In this document: piece by piece, positions 8,052-15,169 of the stretch
How the letters are laid out: every line of letters starts with the position of its first letter
Numbering within the stretch: position 1 is the first letter of the stretch
From: CATOSK01 sp963665735
GTDB taxonomy: Bacteria; Chloroflexota; Dehalococcoidia; Lucifugimonadales; UBA3495
NCBI GenBank assembly: GCA_963665735.1
Contig: OY762444.1
Span: 2,976,001 to 3,040,000 of the forward strand
Length of the DNA: 64,000 bases
Direction of reading: 5' to 3'
Made by a program: the position numbers and the translations under genes
The notes under the pieces: generated by a model
What the model was told of the DNA's origin: nothing
Database searches by the model: none
Seen by the model: the letters and a program-made list of their open reading frames with translations, nothing else

Positions 8052-8258
8052 TTAGCTGGCTTCGCTGGGAGCCTCGAAACCGGCGTCGCGGTGGGTGCCG
8101 TCGCAGAAGGGCTTGTTGGAAGAGGCGCCGCACCGGCAGAGGGAGACCCACTGGCCTTCCGGGATGGTGTAGGGGTTGCCCTGCTGGTCGGCCAGGTCAA
8201 TAGGCCCGGTGACCCGGTAGGGGCCGTTGGCGCGAATTTCAACCTTAACGTCTGCCAT
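8052..8258 (-). CDS. CDGSH-type [2Fe-2S] protein
   Basis: A 68-residue protein with one CDGSH-type motif, CRCGASSNKPFCDGTH, supplying three cysteines and one histidine for a [2Fe-2S] cluster. This is the mitoNEET-like zf-CDGSH family; such proteins bind labile clusters and are thought to act in electron or cluster transfer. The N-terminal half, VKVEIRANGPYRVTGPIDL, is typical of single-motif bacterial members. GGAGG precedes the ATG and a terminator follows, so it is a one-gene unit. Confidence 0.92.
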   Translation of the reverse strand: MADVKVEIRANGPYRVTGPIDLADQQGNPYTIPEGQWVSLCRCGASSNKPFCDGTHRDAGFEAPSEAS

Positions 8259-8460
8259 AATTTCCTCCGAAGACGTTGCAAAAAATTAACGCCGTCACAA
8301 CGCCCGGTGCGTGCGCCAGCGTTTCCGTTACTGTGACATCCGAGGTTTATATTGTCAAGTTGGGATTGTCACCGGACAGTGGGTTGACTGGCCTGGGGGC
8401 AGTCGGGTACATTCTTGGGGTCAACCTTTTGCCAAAGTTTGAAACGCGAGGAAAGCGCTT

Positions 8461-8688
8461 ATGCCTCTCTACGAATATCACTGCCCCACCTGCGACAACA
8501 AGTTTGAAAAGCTCCAGCCCATGAACTCCACCGGGGCCGACTGCCCGCGGTGCGAACAGCCGGCGCGCCGGGCCATATCGGTTTTCGCCGCCGTTTCCAA
8601 GGGAGACAGCGGCCTTAGCGACTTCAGCCCGTTGCCGCCGATGGGCGGGGGCGGTTGCTGCGGCGGTTCCTGCGGACACGGCCACTAG
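8461..8688 (+). CDS. FmdB-family zinc-ribbon protein
   Basis: A 75-residue protein. The N-terminus MPLYEYHCPTCDNKFE and the second pair CPRCEQPA form the four-cysteine zinc ribbon of the FmdB/CxxC_CxxC_SSSS family of putative regulators. The C-terminal tail is rich in Gly and Cys (GGGGCCGGSCGHGH), common in this family and possibly metal binding. The function is unknown beyond a suggested regulatory role. A GC-rich hairpin with four Ts (8722-8753) follows the stop; it is built from the dispersed palindrome described elsewhere and may serve as terminator. Confidence 0.88.
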   Translation: MPLYEYHCPTCDNKFEKLQPMNSTGADCPRCEQPARRAISVFAAVSKGDSGLSDFSPLPPMGGGGCCGGSCGHGH

Positions 8689-8791
8689 GCAACCGACGTT
8701 CCCGACAAGGATTTCTGGATTCCGGCCCCGTATCGTGGTACGGGGCCGGCTTTTCGCCGGAATGACGGTGACAGCAAAGGGGAAAGAACTA

Positions 8792-9535
8792 TCAAGAAGG
8801 TTCCCCGGCCTTTCGCTTGGCTGTTGACCCGGCAGAACGGCCCAGCGTCAGCAGGTATAACCCGGCAGCGGCGCCGAGGACCACTGCGGCCAGGACGGAG
8901 GCCGCCGCTACTTGCAGCGTGGCGTCGAACCAGAATCCCAAGGGGAACATCATCAACAGGTAGTCCCGCTGAGGGTCTAACTGCCACAGGTCGTTGGAAA
9001 AGCTGAGCTGGTGAAAGACCAGGAACAGGGACTCGAATCCCACCGCCGAAAGCAGCCCCACCGTCGCTACCAGCAACAGGGTCAGCAGGCTTCCCGCCAG
9101 CGTCCACCGGGCCAGCCGGGGCAGGAAAGCGGCTCCACTCCCAACTAGTCCGCCGACGATTGCCCCCAGCAGGTAAACCAGGGCGATGCCCGCCGCCAGG
9201 TAAACGCCCCGCACCAGCCCTTTAACGTCCCTCATGTGATGAACTTCCCGTTGGTTGAAGAGTTCCCGGTCTTCGCCCCAGACTTGCGCCCGCACTTCCA
9301 ACGGCTCTGCGCCGGAGTTGAAGTAACGCCGGATGCCGGCCCCGGCCCGTTCCAGTTCCGCCGGGGGGATGCCGGTATATTGGGAGACGCCGTACTTGGC
9401 GAAACCCCGGCGATACAGTCCGGGGTCGTTGACGGCCCAGGTTACGCTGCCGCACACCAGCAATAGCGGCACCGCCAGCGCGAAGAGCGCGCCCAAGGCT
9501 TGAGTCCAGGTTTCCATGACCTTCGGTTCCCACAT
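8792..9535 (-). CDS. TIGR01906/DUF1461-family integral membrane protein
   Basis: About 247 residues with five or so membrane segments: an N-terminal one (ALGALFALAVPLLLVCGSVTW), three in the middle and one near the C-terminus. The long external loop between segments 1 and 2 holds the family signature region ending ELFNQREVHHMRDVKGLV. The function is unknown; the family is found mainly in Gram-positives and Chloroflexi. The open frame extends upstream through a copy of the dispersed palindrome (9625-9660), so I take the ATG at 9535; an ATG at 9517 is possible. It is divergent from mazG. Confidence 0.75.
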   Translation of the reverse strand: MWEPKVMETWTQALGALFALAVPLLLVCGSVTWAVNDPGLYRRGFAKYGVSQYTGIPPAELERAGAGIRRYFNSGAEPLEVRAQVWGEDRELFNQREVHHMRDVKGLVRGVYLAAGIALVYLLGAIVGGLVGSGAAFLPRLARWTLAGSLLTLLLVATVGLLSAVGFESLFLVFHQLSFSNDLWQLDPQRDYLLMMFPLGFWFDATLQVAAASVLAAVVLGAAAGLYLLTLGRSAGSTAKRKAGEPS

Positions 9536-9713
9536 GACGACTTCACGGTAGCATCGGACGGGTTGCGGGGCAAGTTTGGCGGGTGCCCCAGGGGCGGGGG
9601 ATAGGCAAGGTTGGTTGCGCCGGGGGATGTGGATTCCCGCTTTCGCGGGAATGACGGGCTGAGTTGCGGGGCAAGTTTGCCGGTTGTCCTGCATGGCGGG
9701 GTCGTGTAAGCGT

Positions 9714-9719
9714 TATAAT
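9714..9719 (+). promoter_or_regulatory. -10 box placed for a leaderless mazG mRNA
   Basis: A perfect TATAAT ends six bases before the mazG ATG at 9726, which puts the predicted transcription start on or next to the start codon. No Shine-Dalgarno or clear -35 box is visible. Confidence 0.5.
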
Positions 9720-9725
9720 GTCTCC

Positions 9726-10556
9726 ATGAGTGCAGCAGAATTTTCAGACCGGGACTTGGGGCAATTCCAGACGTTGATGGACATTGTGGAACGTCTGCGG
9801 GCGCCGGGGGGCTGCCCCTGGGATAGAGAGCAGACTCACGAATCGTTGAAGCGCAACCTGGTGGAAGAAGCCTATGAGGTGCTGGAGGCCATTGACCTGC
9901 AAGACCCGCAACGGCTGTCGGAAGAGTTGGGCGACTTGCTGGTGCAGGTGGCCTTTCACGCCGACATTGCCCGGGAGGCCGGGGAGTTCCAGCCGTCGGA
10001 CGTGCTGAGCAGCGTCAACCGCAAGCTGGTGCGCCGCCATCCCCACGTTTTCGGCGATGCCAGCGTTGCCGATGCCCGCGAGGTGGAACGGAACTGGGAA
10101 CGCATCAAGGAACGGGAACGCCAGGAAAAGGGCGAGACCCGCTCGGTGGTTGAAGGAATCCCCAGAGACCTGCCGGCCCTGAGCTACGCTCAATTGATGC
10201 AAGACCGGGCGGCCAGGGCCGGCTTTGACTGGGATGACCTTTCCGGCGTCCTCGACAAAATCGTGGAGGAGGCGCAGGAACTGCGGGAGGCAGCCGGCGG
10301 CATGGCGGGCAAGTCCTCCGGCCCTCCCTCCGCCGATACGATTCACGAACTGGGAGACCTGTTCTTTGCGATGGTCAACCTGGCCCGATGGCTGAACGTC
10401 CAGGCGGAGGACGCCTTGCGCCAGGGCAACCGTCGTTTCCAGTGGCGTTACACCAAGATGGAAGAGTTGGCCCGGCAGCGGGGGCTGGACTTCGCGGCTA
10501 TGCCCCTGGACGACAAGGAAAAACTTTGGCAAGAGGCCAAGGGACTGGAGGGGTAA
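9726..10556 (+). CDS. mazG: Nucleoside triphosphate pyrophosphohydrolase MazG
   Basis: A 276-residue all-alpha NTP pyrophosphatase with the two MazG domains of the long form. The first domain has LRAPGGCPWDREQTHESL and the metal-binding EEAYEVLEAID followed by EELGDLLVQVAFHADIA (ExxE...ExxD pattern). The second has KIVEEAQELREA and HELGDLFFAMVNLARWL. It hydrolyses NTPs, including damaged ones, to NMPs. The start at 9726 is chosen because upstream codons lack homology and the TATAAT lies directly before it. It is monocistronic. Confidence 0.93.
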   Translation: MSAAEFSDRDLGQFQTLMDIVERLRAPGGCPWDREQTHESLKRNLVEEAYEVLEAIDLQDPQRLSEELGDLLVQVAFHADIAREAGEFQPSDVLSSVNRKLVRRHPHVFGDASVADAREVERNWERIKERERQEKGETRSVVEGIPRDLPALSYAQLMQDRAARAGFDWDDLSGVLDKIVEEAQELREAAGGMAGKSSGPPSADTIHELGDLFFAMVNLARWLNVQAEDALRQGNRRFQWRYTKMEELARQRGLDFAAMPLDDKEKLWQEAKGLEG

Positions 10557-10565
10557 GGGCCGGTC

Positions 10566-10710
10566 AGGATAGTTGAAAAGTCCATCGACGTGAATTTCAC
10601 CCCCATTCCTTCGGCGCCGCTCAGGACTGGCTCTAACTTTCCCCCGTCAAGGGGGAAGGGACTATTGAAATACCTCCCGATGCTGCTACTACCGGCTTGG
10701 CAATCGTCCT
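10566..10710. repeat. MITE-like element, copy 1 (degenerate left end)
   Basis: The right end GGCAATCGTCCT and the central CTTTCCCCCGTCAAGGGGGAAGGGACTATTG-type core (split here as it is long) match the copies at 17097, 19888 and 32839. The left terminal repeat, AGGATAGTTGAAAAGTC, is mutated. No convincing target duplication remains. It lies just after mazG. Confidence 0.6.
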
Positions 10711-10812
10711 GCGGGGCGGGATTCTCACGTACCCCCTAGCGGTTGTCATAGTTCGCCGGAATGACGAAAACAGACGCTTGCATACTTCCGTCCTCAATAC
10801 GACGACACCCCT

Positions 10813-10974
10813 CTATGTTCCGTGGCAGCGCTTGTACTTGCGGCCACTGCCGCAGGGACATTTTTCGTTGCGGCCAATCTTGCGGTCCTGGTCGCGGCGG
10901 ATAAACTTCTTTTCTTCGCAGGCGTTGCAGGTGCAGGCCGGCGGGTGTTCCCGAATCCATCCGGGTCTGACCAT
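10813..10974 (-). CDS. Very small SEC-C motif protein
   Basis: A 53-residue protein. The C-terminal half is a textbook SEC-C zinc-binding motif, CPCGSGRKYKRCHG, as found at the end of SecA and in many small proteins. Two more cysteine pairs, ACTCNAC, lie upstream (residues 14-19). The ATG at 10972-10974 is chosen; AAAGGGGG lies about 14 bases upstream, so initiation is not ideal. Alternative reading frames over the same bases give no recognisable protein. Such stand-alone SEC-C peptides probably bind zinc and mediate contacts with protein or nucleic acid. Confidence 0.72.
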   Translation of the reverse strand: MVRPGWIREHPPACTCNACEEKKFIRRDQDRKIGRNEKCPCGSGRKYKRCHGT

Positions 10975-11130
10975 TGCGGTTTTTCACCCCCTTTTCTTCG
11001 GCTAGGCTCGGGACAGGCTCTGACTTCCCCCGGCAAGGGGGAGGGACTGGATTCCGGCCCCGTATCGTGGTACGGGGCAGGCTCTTCGCCGGAATGACGA
11101 GTCGAACTGCGCGGCGGCGGGTTGGCGCGT

Positions 11131-11961
11131 TCAGTCCGGCCAGTGTTCGGCGGACAGCAGGGACGGCTCCAGCATATACAGCCCGCCGGACATCAGGCCG
11201 GCCATGCCGGACAGGGACGCCAACCCCGCGGCCCGGGCGTCGCTCCGTCCGGTCAGGCGTTCCGCCAGACTGCGGTGGGGCCGAATCCAGCGGGGCCGGG
11301 GACGGGCCTTGCCCAACGCGGCGGCCCAGACCAGGGCCTCGTCAAAGTCGCCCATCTCGTCCACCAAACCCATTTCGTGACCGGCGCGGCCGGTGTAAAG
11401 CTCGCCGGTAGCCAGTTCCCGCACCTTTTCCTCTTCCATTGAACGGCCCTGGGACACCACGCCGACGAAGGTATCGAACATTTCGTTGATAAGGCTCTGG
11501 AACTTGTCCGCCGCCTGGTCGCTGGGCCGCTGCCAGAAGGCGGTCATGTCCTTCAACGGCCCGCTCTTGTAAACCGACATTTCCACGCCTACCCGTCCCA
11601 AGAGCTGTTCCAGGATGGGCTGGATGTAGATTACGCCGATGGAGCCGACCATAGCGGTGGGTAGGGCAATCACCTTGTGGGCGGCGCAGCAGATGTAATA
11701 TCCGCCGGAGGCCGCCATGCCCCGCACGTAGGCCACCACGGGCTTGCGCTGGGCCATCTTCCTGACGGAGTTGTAGAGCAAGTCGGAGGCGGCAGCCGAA
11801 CCACCGGGGGAGTTGATGTCCAGGATGACCGCCCGGTAGCGGGGGCTGCGGGCCAGGGAGTCGAGCAAGCGGGAGTAGGCGGGTTCCCGAATCCTGGAAC
11901 CGATAACGCCGTGCATTTCAACCACCGCCACGCCGGGACGCCGCCGCATGGATGGGGCCAT
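11131..11961 (-). CDS. sppA: Signal peptide peptidase SppA-like serine protease (S49)
   Basis: A 276-residue S49 peptidase with a ClpP-like fold. The oxyanion region DINSPGGS, the nucleophile in GMAASGGYY (Ser85) and the probable catalytic lysine in YKSGPLKD (Lys132) are present, as is the GSIGVI strand. SppA enzymes degrade cleaved signal peptides in the membrane. Here no N-terminal membrane segment is seen, so this is a soluble or peripheral short form. It reads leftwards and a 163-bp tandem repeat array lies upstream. Confidence 0.88.
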   Translation of the reverse strand: MAPSMRRRPGVAVVEMHGVIGSRIREPAYSRLLDSLARSPRYRAVILDINSPGGSAAASDLLYNSVRKMAQRKPVVAYVRGMAASGGYYICCAAHKVIALPTAMVGSIGVIYIQPILEQLLGRVGVEMSVYKSGPLKDMTAFWQRPSDQAADKFQSLINEMFDTFVGVVSQGRSMEEEKVRELATGELYTGRAGHEMGLVDEMGDFDEALVWAAALGKARPRPRWIRPHRSLAERLTGRSDARAAGLASLSGMAGLMSGGLYMLEPSLLSAEHWPD

Positions 11962-12055
11962 GTTGTTACTCCTCTAACCGGGGGCCGATTGGATGCTATT
12001 GTACCCTATCCGGCGGGCCGGGGGCCGGCTGTCCCAAGGTCTGCCGTTTGGCTGC

Positions 12056-12625
12056 CACGGTCATTCCGGCGTAGGCCGGAATGACGGGCTGGATTGCGCG
12101 GGGGTAGGGCGCACAGCCGTGCGCCCCTACGGGTTTTGGCAACAGGAAGTTTCCGCAGGGTAGAGTTCCGTTTCAGGTGGTTTTCGTGCATTGATGGGCA
12201 AGTATAAACATCGTGATGTTCCTGGATTCCGGCCTGCGCCGGAATGACGGGTTGGATTGCGCGGGGGTAGGGGCGCACAGCCGGGCGCCCCTACGGGTTT
12301 TGGCAACAGGAAGTTTCCGCAGGGTGGAGTTCCGTTTCAGGTGGTTTTCTTGCATTGATGGGCAAGTATAGACATCGTGATGTTCCTGGATTCCGGCCTG
12401 CGCCGGAATGACGGGTTGGATTGCGTGGGGGTAGGGCGCACTGCCGTGCGCCCCTACGGGTTTTGGCAATAGGACGTTTCCGCAGGGTGGAGTTCCGTTT
12501 CAGGTGGTTTTCTTGCATTGATGGGCAAGTATAAACATCGTGATGTTCCTGGATTCCGGCCTACGCCGGAATGACGGGTTGGATTGCGCGGGGGTAGGGC
12601 GCACAGCCGTGCGCCCCTACGGGAC
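12056..12625. repeat. Tandem array, about 163-bp unit, 3.5 copies
   Basis: The GGAATGACGGG landmark recurs at 12078, 12241, 12405 and 12568, giving periods of 163-164 bases. Each unit contains the dispersed palindrome (ATTCCGGC...GCCGGAAT), the palindromic GGGCGCAC-GTGCGCCC block and a unique stretch around TTTCCGCAGGGT. Copies differ by a few bases. The units are open in several frames, which creates meaningless ORFs. There is no coding evidence. Confidence 0.9.
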
Positions 12626-12632
12626 TCCGGCG

Positions 12633-13703
12633 TTAGCTGGCGCGGTGGATGGGCTTGATGTTGCGGACGGCGGCGATTCGTTCTTCGGCCAGGCGGTCGG
12701 CGGCCTGGGCGGTGGTGATTTCCTCCCGCTTGGATACCTGGATAACCCGGCTCATGATGTCGTAGATGCGCTCGGTCTTTTCCCTGGCTCGCTCCGGGTT
12801 GTAATCGGCGCCGATTTCGGCCTCGACGTTGATGATGCCGCCGGCGTTGATAACGTAGTCGGGGGCGTAGAGGATGCCGCGGCGGTGCAGTTCCTCGCCG
12901 TCGGCCTCGGTCAACAACTGGTTGTTGGCGCCGCCGGCCACTATGCGGCAGTTGAGCTTGGGAATGGTGTCGGGGTTGATGACGCCGCCCAGGGCGTTGG
13001 GGGAAAAGATGTCGCTGTCCACGTCGTAGATTTCTTCGGGGCGGACGACTTCGATGCCCATGCCCCGCGCTCGTTCCAGGGGTTCCGGGTAAACGTCGGT
13101 AGCCACCACCCGCGCCCCTTCCTTCAGCAGGTGGTGGGCGGTGTTGAAGGCGACCTTGCCGAATCCCTGCAAGGCAACTCTTATCCCGGTCAGGGAGTCG
13201 GTTCCCCAGACCTGTTTGGCGCAGGCTTTCATGCCCATGTAAACGCCGAGGCCGGTCATTATGGAAGTGTCGCCGCTGCCCCCGGAGGAAATGGGCAAAC
13301 CGACGACGTGCCGGGTTTCCTGGCGGATGTACTCGAGGTCGGAGCCGGTGCTGCCGACGTCGGTGGTGGTCAGGTAGCGGCCCCCCAGGGTGTCCACGAA
13401 GCGGCCATAGGCGCGGAGCAGGGCCTCGGTCTTCTGGGTGCGGGAGTCGGCGATGATGACGGCCTTGCCGCCGCCGAGGGGCAAATCGGCCACCGCCGAC
13501 TTGTAGGTCATGGCGCGGGAAAGGCGGAGGGCGTCGGTAATGGCGTCTTCCTCGGTGGCGTAGGGCCAGATGCGGGTGCCGCCGCAGGATGGCCCCAGGG
13601 TGGTGTCGTGGATGGCAACCAAGGCTCTGAGGCCCACCGCCGGGTCGGTGAACATCGCCAGTTGTTCGTAGCCGTACTGGGCCATGCGGTCGAAAATCTG
13701 CAT
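12633..13703 (-). CDS. Leucine/valine dehydrogenase-like amino-acid dehydrogenase
   Basis: A 356-residue Glu/Leu/Phe/Val dehydrogenase. The substrate domain has GGTRIWPYA, the catalytic pair Lys68 (MTYKSA) and Lys80 (PLGGGKAVI), and TTTDVGST. The NAD-binding domain has VALQGFGKVAFNTAHHL and GGANNQLL. Length and motifs match leucine dehydrogenases, which reversibly deaminate branched-chain amino acids to 2-oxoacids; exact substrate preference is not readable. An AAGGAGG Shine-Dalgarno precedes the ATG. A TATAAT lies on the minus strand at 13761-13756, with TTGCCG upstream at a short 15-base spacing. Confidence 0.9.
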   Translation of the reverse strand: MQIFDRMAQYGYEQLAMFTDPAVGLRALVAIHDTTLGPSCGGTRIWPYATEEDAITDALRLSRAMTYKSAVADLPLGGGKAVIIADSRTQKTEALLRAYGRFVDTLGGRYLTTTDVGSTGSDLEYIRQETRHVVGLPISSGGSGDTSIMTGLGVYMGMKACAKQVWGTDSLTGIRVALQGFGKVAFNTAHHLLKEGARVVATDVYPEPLERARGMGIEVVRPEEIYDVDSDIFSPNALGGVINPDTIPKLNCRIVAGGANNQLLTEADGEELHRRGILYAPDYVINAGGIINVEAEIGADYNPERAREKTERIYDIMSRVIQVSKREEITTAQAADRLAEERIAAVRNIKPIHRAS

Positions 13704-13856
13704 TGCGGCGCCTCCTTAATCAGGGGGATAGGCCAGGGAAGGGGGGCACACTTCAATTATACCTGCGCCGATGCCCCGGCAACACTGATTGAGCGGCGCG
13801 GGTTGGGGCGTTTGGGTTGACCGCCGCCGCGGCCCGGCCCCTGAATAGGGGGGCGG

Positions 13857-14361
13857 CGGGTGAAAATTTTACCTTTTTGTCCATTTTCGTCCATTTTTGA
13901 CCATTTGAGCGTGGATTGGGGGGTTGGATGTGTCCAAGGTGTGTCCATTTTGGGGGAAATTTGGGCGGTTTTGGCGATTTTGGACACTTTTTGGGCGGGT
14001 TTTGGTCAAGGTCTTACCCCCTCCCCAGCCCTCCCCCTGATAGGGGGCGGGGGTTTTGACCGGAGATATGACGGCGGGTGAAATTTTGCTTTTTTGTTGG
14101 AAAAAGCGCTCATCCTTAATCAAAAGCGCTCATTTAAGCGTGGATTTGGGAAGTCCGATGCGCTCAAAAGCGCTCATTTTCGGGGGAAAAATGATTAGTT
14201 TTGAGCGGTTTTGACCATTTTTGAGCAGGTCTATTCGGTTGTTTTGGGGCCTCCTTTTGGTTGGTTTTGGGGTTCCGGCGTTGGGATTTTGGTTGCCGAT
14301 TTTCCAGGGATTGCCCGGCCGGGCGTTCCGGCTTTGCCCCGTCCCTTCAAGGGGGACGTGG
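13857..14361. repeat. Non-coding locus A: T/G-rich dispersed repeat with internal duplication
   Basis: About 500 bases with no supported gene. It is clearly related to 56820-57090: both carry TTTGACCATTTGAGCGTGG, then GGCGGTTTTGGCGATTTTGG, then GCCCGGCCGGGCGTTCCGG and GGGGGACGT in the same order. Locus A has an extra internal module (about 14030-14215) in which the GTCCA-type motifs are replaced by AGCGCTCA-type motifs, as if the unit had been duplicated and re-mutated. Confidence 0.8.
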
Positions 14362-14382
14362 CGCCCGCCGGTGGGTATGGGC

Positions 14383-14500
14383 GACTACCGCCGCTACCAC
14401 CCCGCAGGGGAGCAGCCACCCGTCGTCCAGGGGCACGGGCCGACTACCGCCGCTACCACCCCGTAGGGGAGCAGCCACCCGTCGTCCAGGGGCACGCCCG
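14383..14500. repeat. 59-bp tandem duplication
   Basis: The segment beginning GACTACCGCCGCTACCACC at 14383 is repeated at 14442, almost identically. It lies within non-coding locus A and is absent from the related locus at 57 kb. Confidence 0.85.
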
Positions 14501-14652
14501 ACTTTTGCCGAAGCCGCCGCTCGGTGGAGGGGGCTGGATGGCGCCCGTCGGTGGGGGCAGTTGCCGCAGCGGAGTCGTTAGACCTCGCATCGGATAAGAG
14601 CCATGGTTATCCGGGAGGGACTCTCGACGCAAACGGCGGGGCGGGTTGCTGC

Positions 14653-14684
14653 ATAGGCGGTTCCTCCGATGGTTGGGATTGGGG
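14653..14684 (-). ncRNA. Conserved block of an unidentified leftward transcript (locus A)
   Basis: A 32-base block containing GGCGGTTCCTCCGATGG is identical to 57324-57355. It lies just downstream of a minus-strand promoter, so the RNA reads CCATCGGAGGAACCGCC. Further left, short blocks such as GGCGCCCGTCGGT (in both loci) and a hairpin GGATAA...TTATCC (about 14591-14612) suggest a structured RNA. I do not recognise the class. Confidence 0.4.
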
Positions 14685-14710
14685 GTTCCTGGGATGTTGC
14701 CGATGCGGTA

Positions 14711-14740
14711 ATCATAGAACGGGTGTACGGTCTTTGTCAA
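14711..14740 (-). promoter_or_regulatory. Leftward promoter in non-coding locus A
   Basis: On the minus strand a perfect TTGACA (14740-14735), an 18-base spacer and TATGAT (14716-14711). No gene begins downstream for 1 kb. A promoter of equal quality occupies the same relative position in the second locus (57406-57434). Confidence 0.65.
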
Positions 14741-15169
14741 TGGGAGTTTGGTCAGTTGGGGGGACGCACCCCCTCCCCAGCCCTCCCCCTGGTAGGGGGA
14801 GGGGGTTATTGATGAGGTGTCTAGTGGGCGCAAGACTGGTTTGGGGCGGGGGTTACTGGATTCCGGCTTTCGCCGGAATGATGGTAGTTGGGGTGGGCGA
14901 TGTTGGTTCCAGGCGAGGATGTGGATTCCGGCGAAAGCCGGAATGACGGGTTGGGGTGTGGGGTTGGTTTCGTGGGTGTATGGTTGGTTTACGGTGGCGA
15001 TGGTAGGGCAACCACAAGGGTTGCCCCTACGGGGGGTTGGGGAGGATTTGTTTCCGGCAACCGGGTCGGTGGTGAAGGTTGGTAGGGGCGCACGGCCGTG
15101 CGCCCCTACGGTCGGTCAGGGGTGTTTCGTGCGGGCGAGGTTGGCGGCGGGACGGGGGTTGGCTGCCCC
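14741..15169. repeat. Intergenic palindrome cluster
   Basis: This stretch holds a C-rich/G-rich inverted block (14768-14808), two copies of the ATTCCGGC palindrome (about 14860 and 14925), a block with GGGCAACCACAAGGGTTGCCC (15006-15027, split by one base) and a palindromic GGGGCGCACGGCCGTGCGCC block (about 15085-15108). No gene is seen. Confidence 0.75.

Noticed and set aside
8722..8753. Dedicated terminator of the FmdB gene
   Set aside because: The same CCCCGTATCGTGGTACGGGG sequence recurs at about 11057 inside another copy of the dispersed palindrome, so it is primarily a repeat; termination is possible but not specific.
12540..13820. Long open frame antisense to the amino-acid dehydrogenase gene
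   Set aside because: Its translation is Gly/Val/Asp-rich without any family likeness, while the opposite strand encodes a complete dehydrogenase with all motifs. High GC leaves antisense frames open; the same holds for long antisense frames over most genes here.
14383..14480. T-box-like sequence on the minus strand (GGGGTGGTAGCGGCGG)
   Set aside because: It only loosely resembles the T-box consensus, it is within a 59-base duplication that is absent from the related locus, and no aminoacyl-tRNA gene lies downstream.
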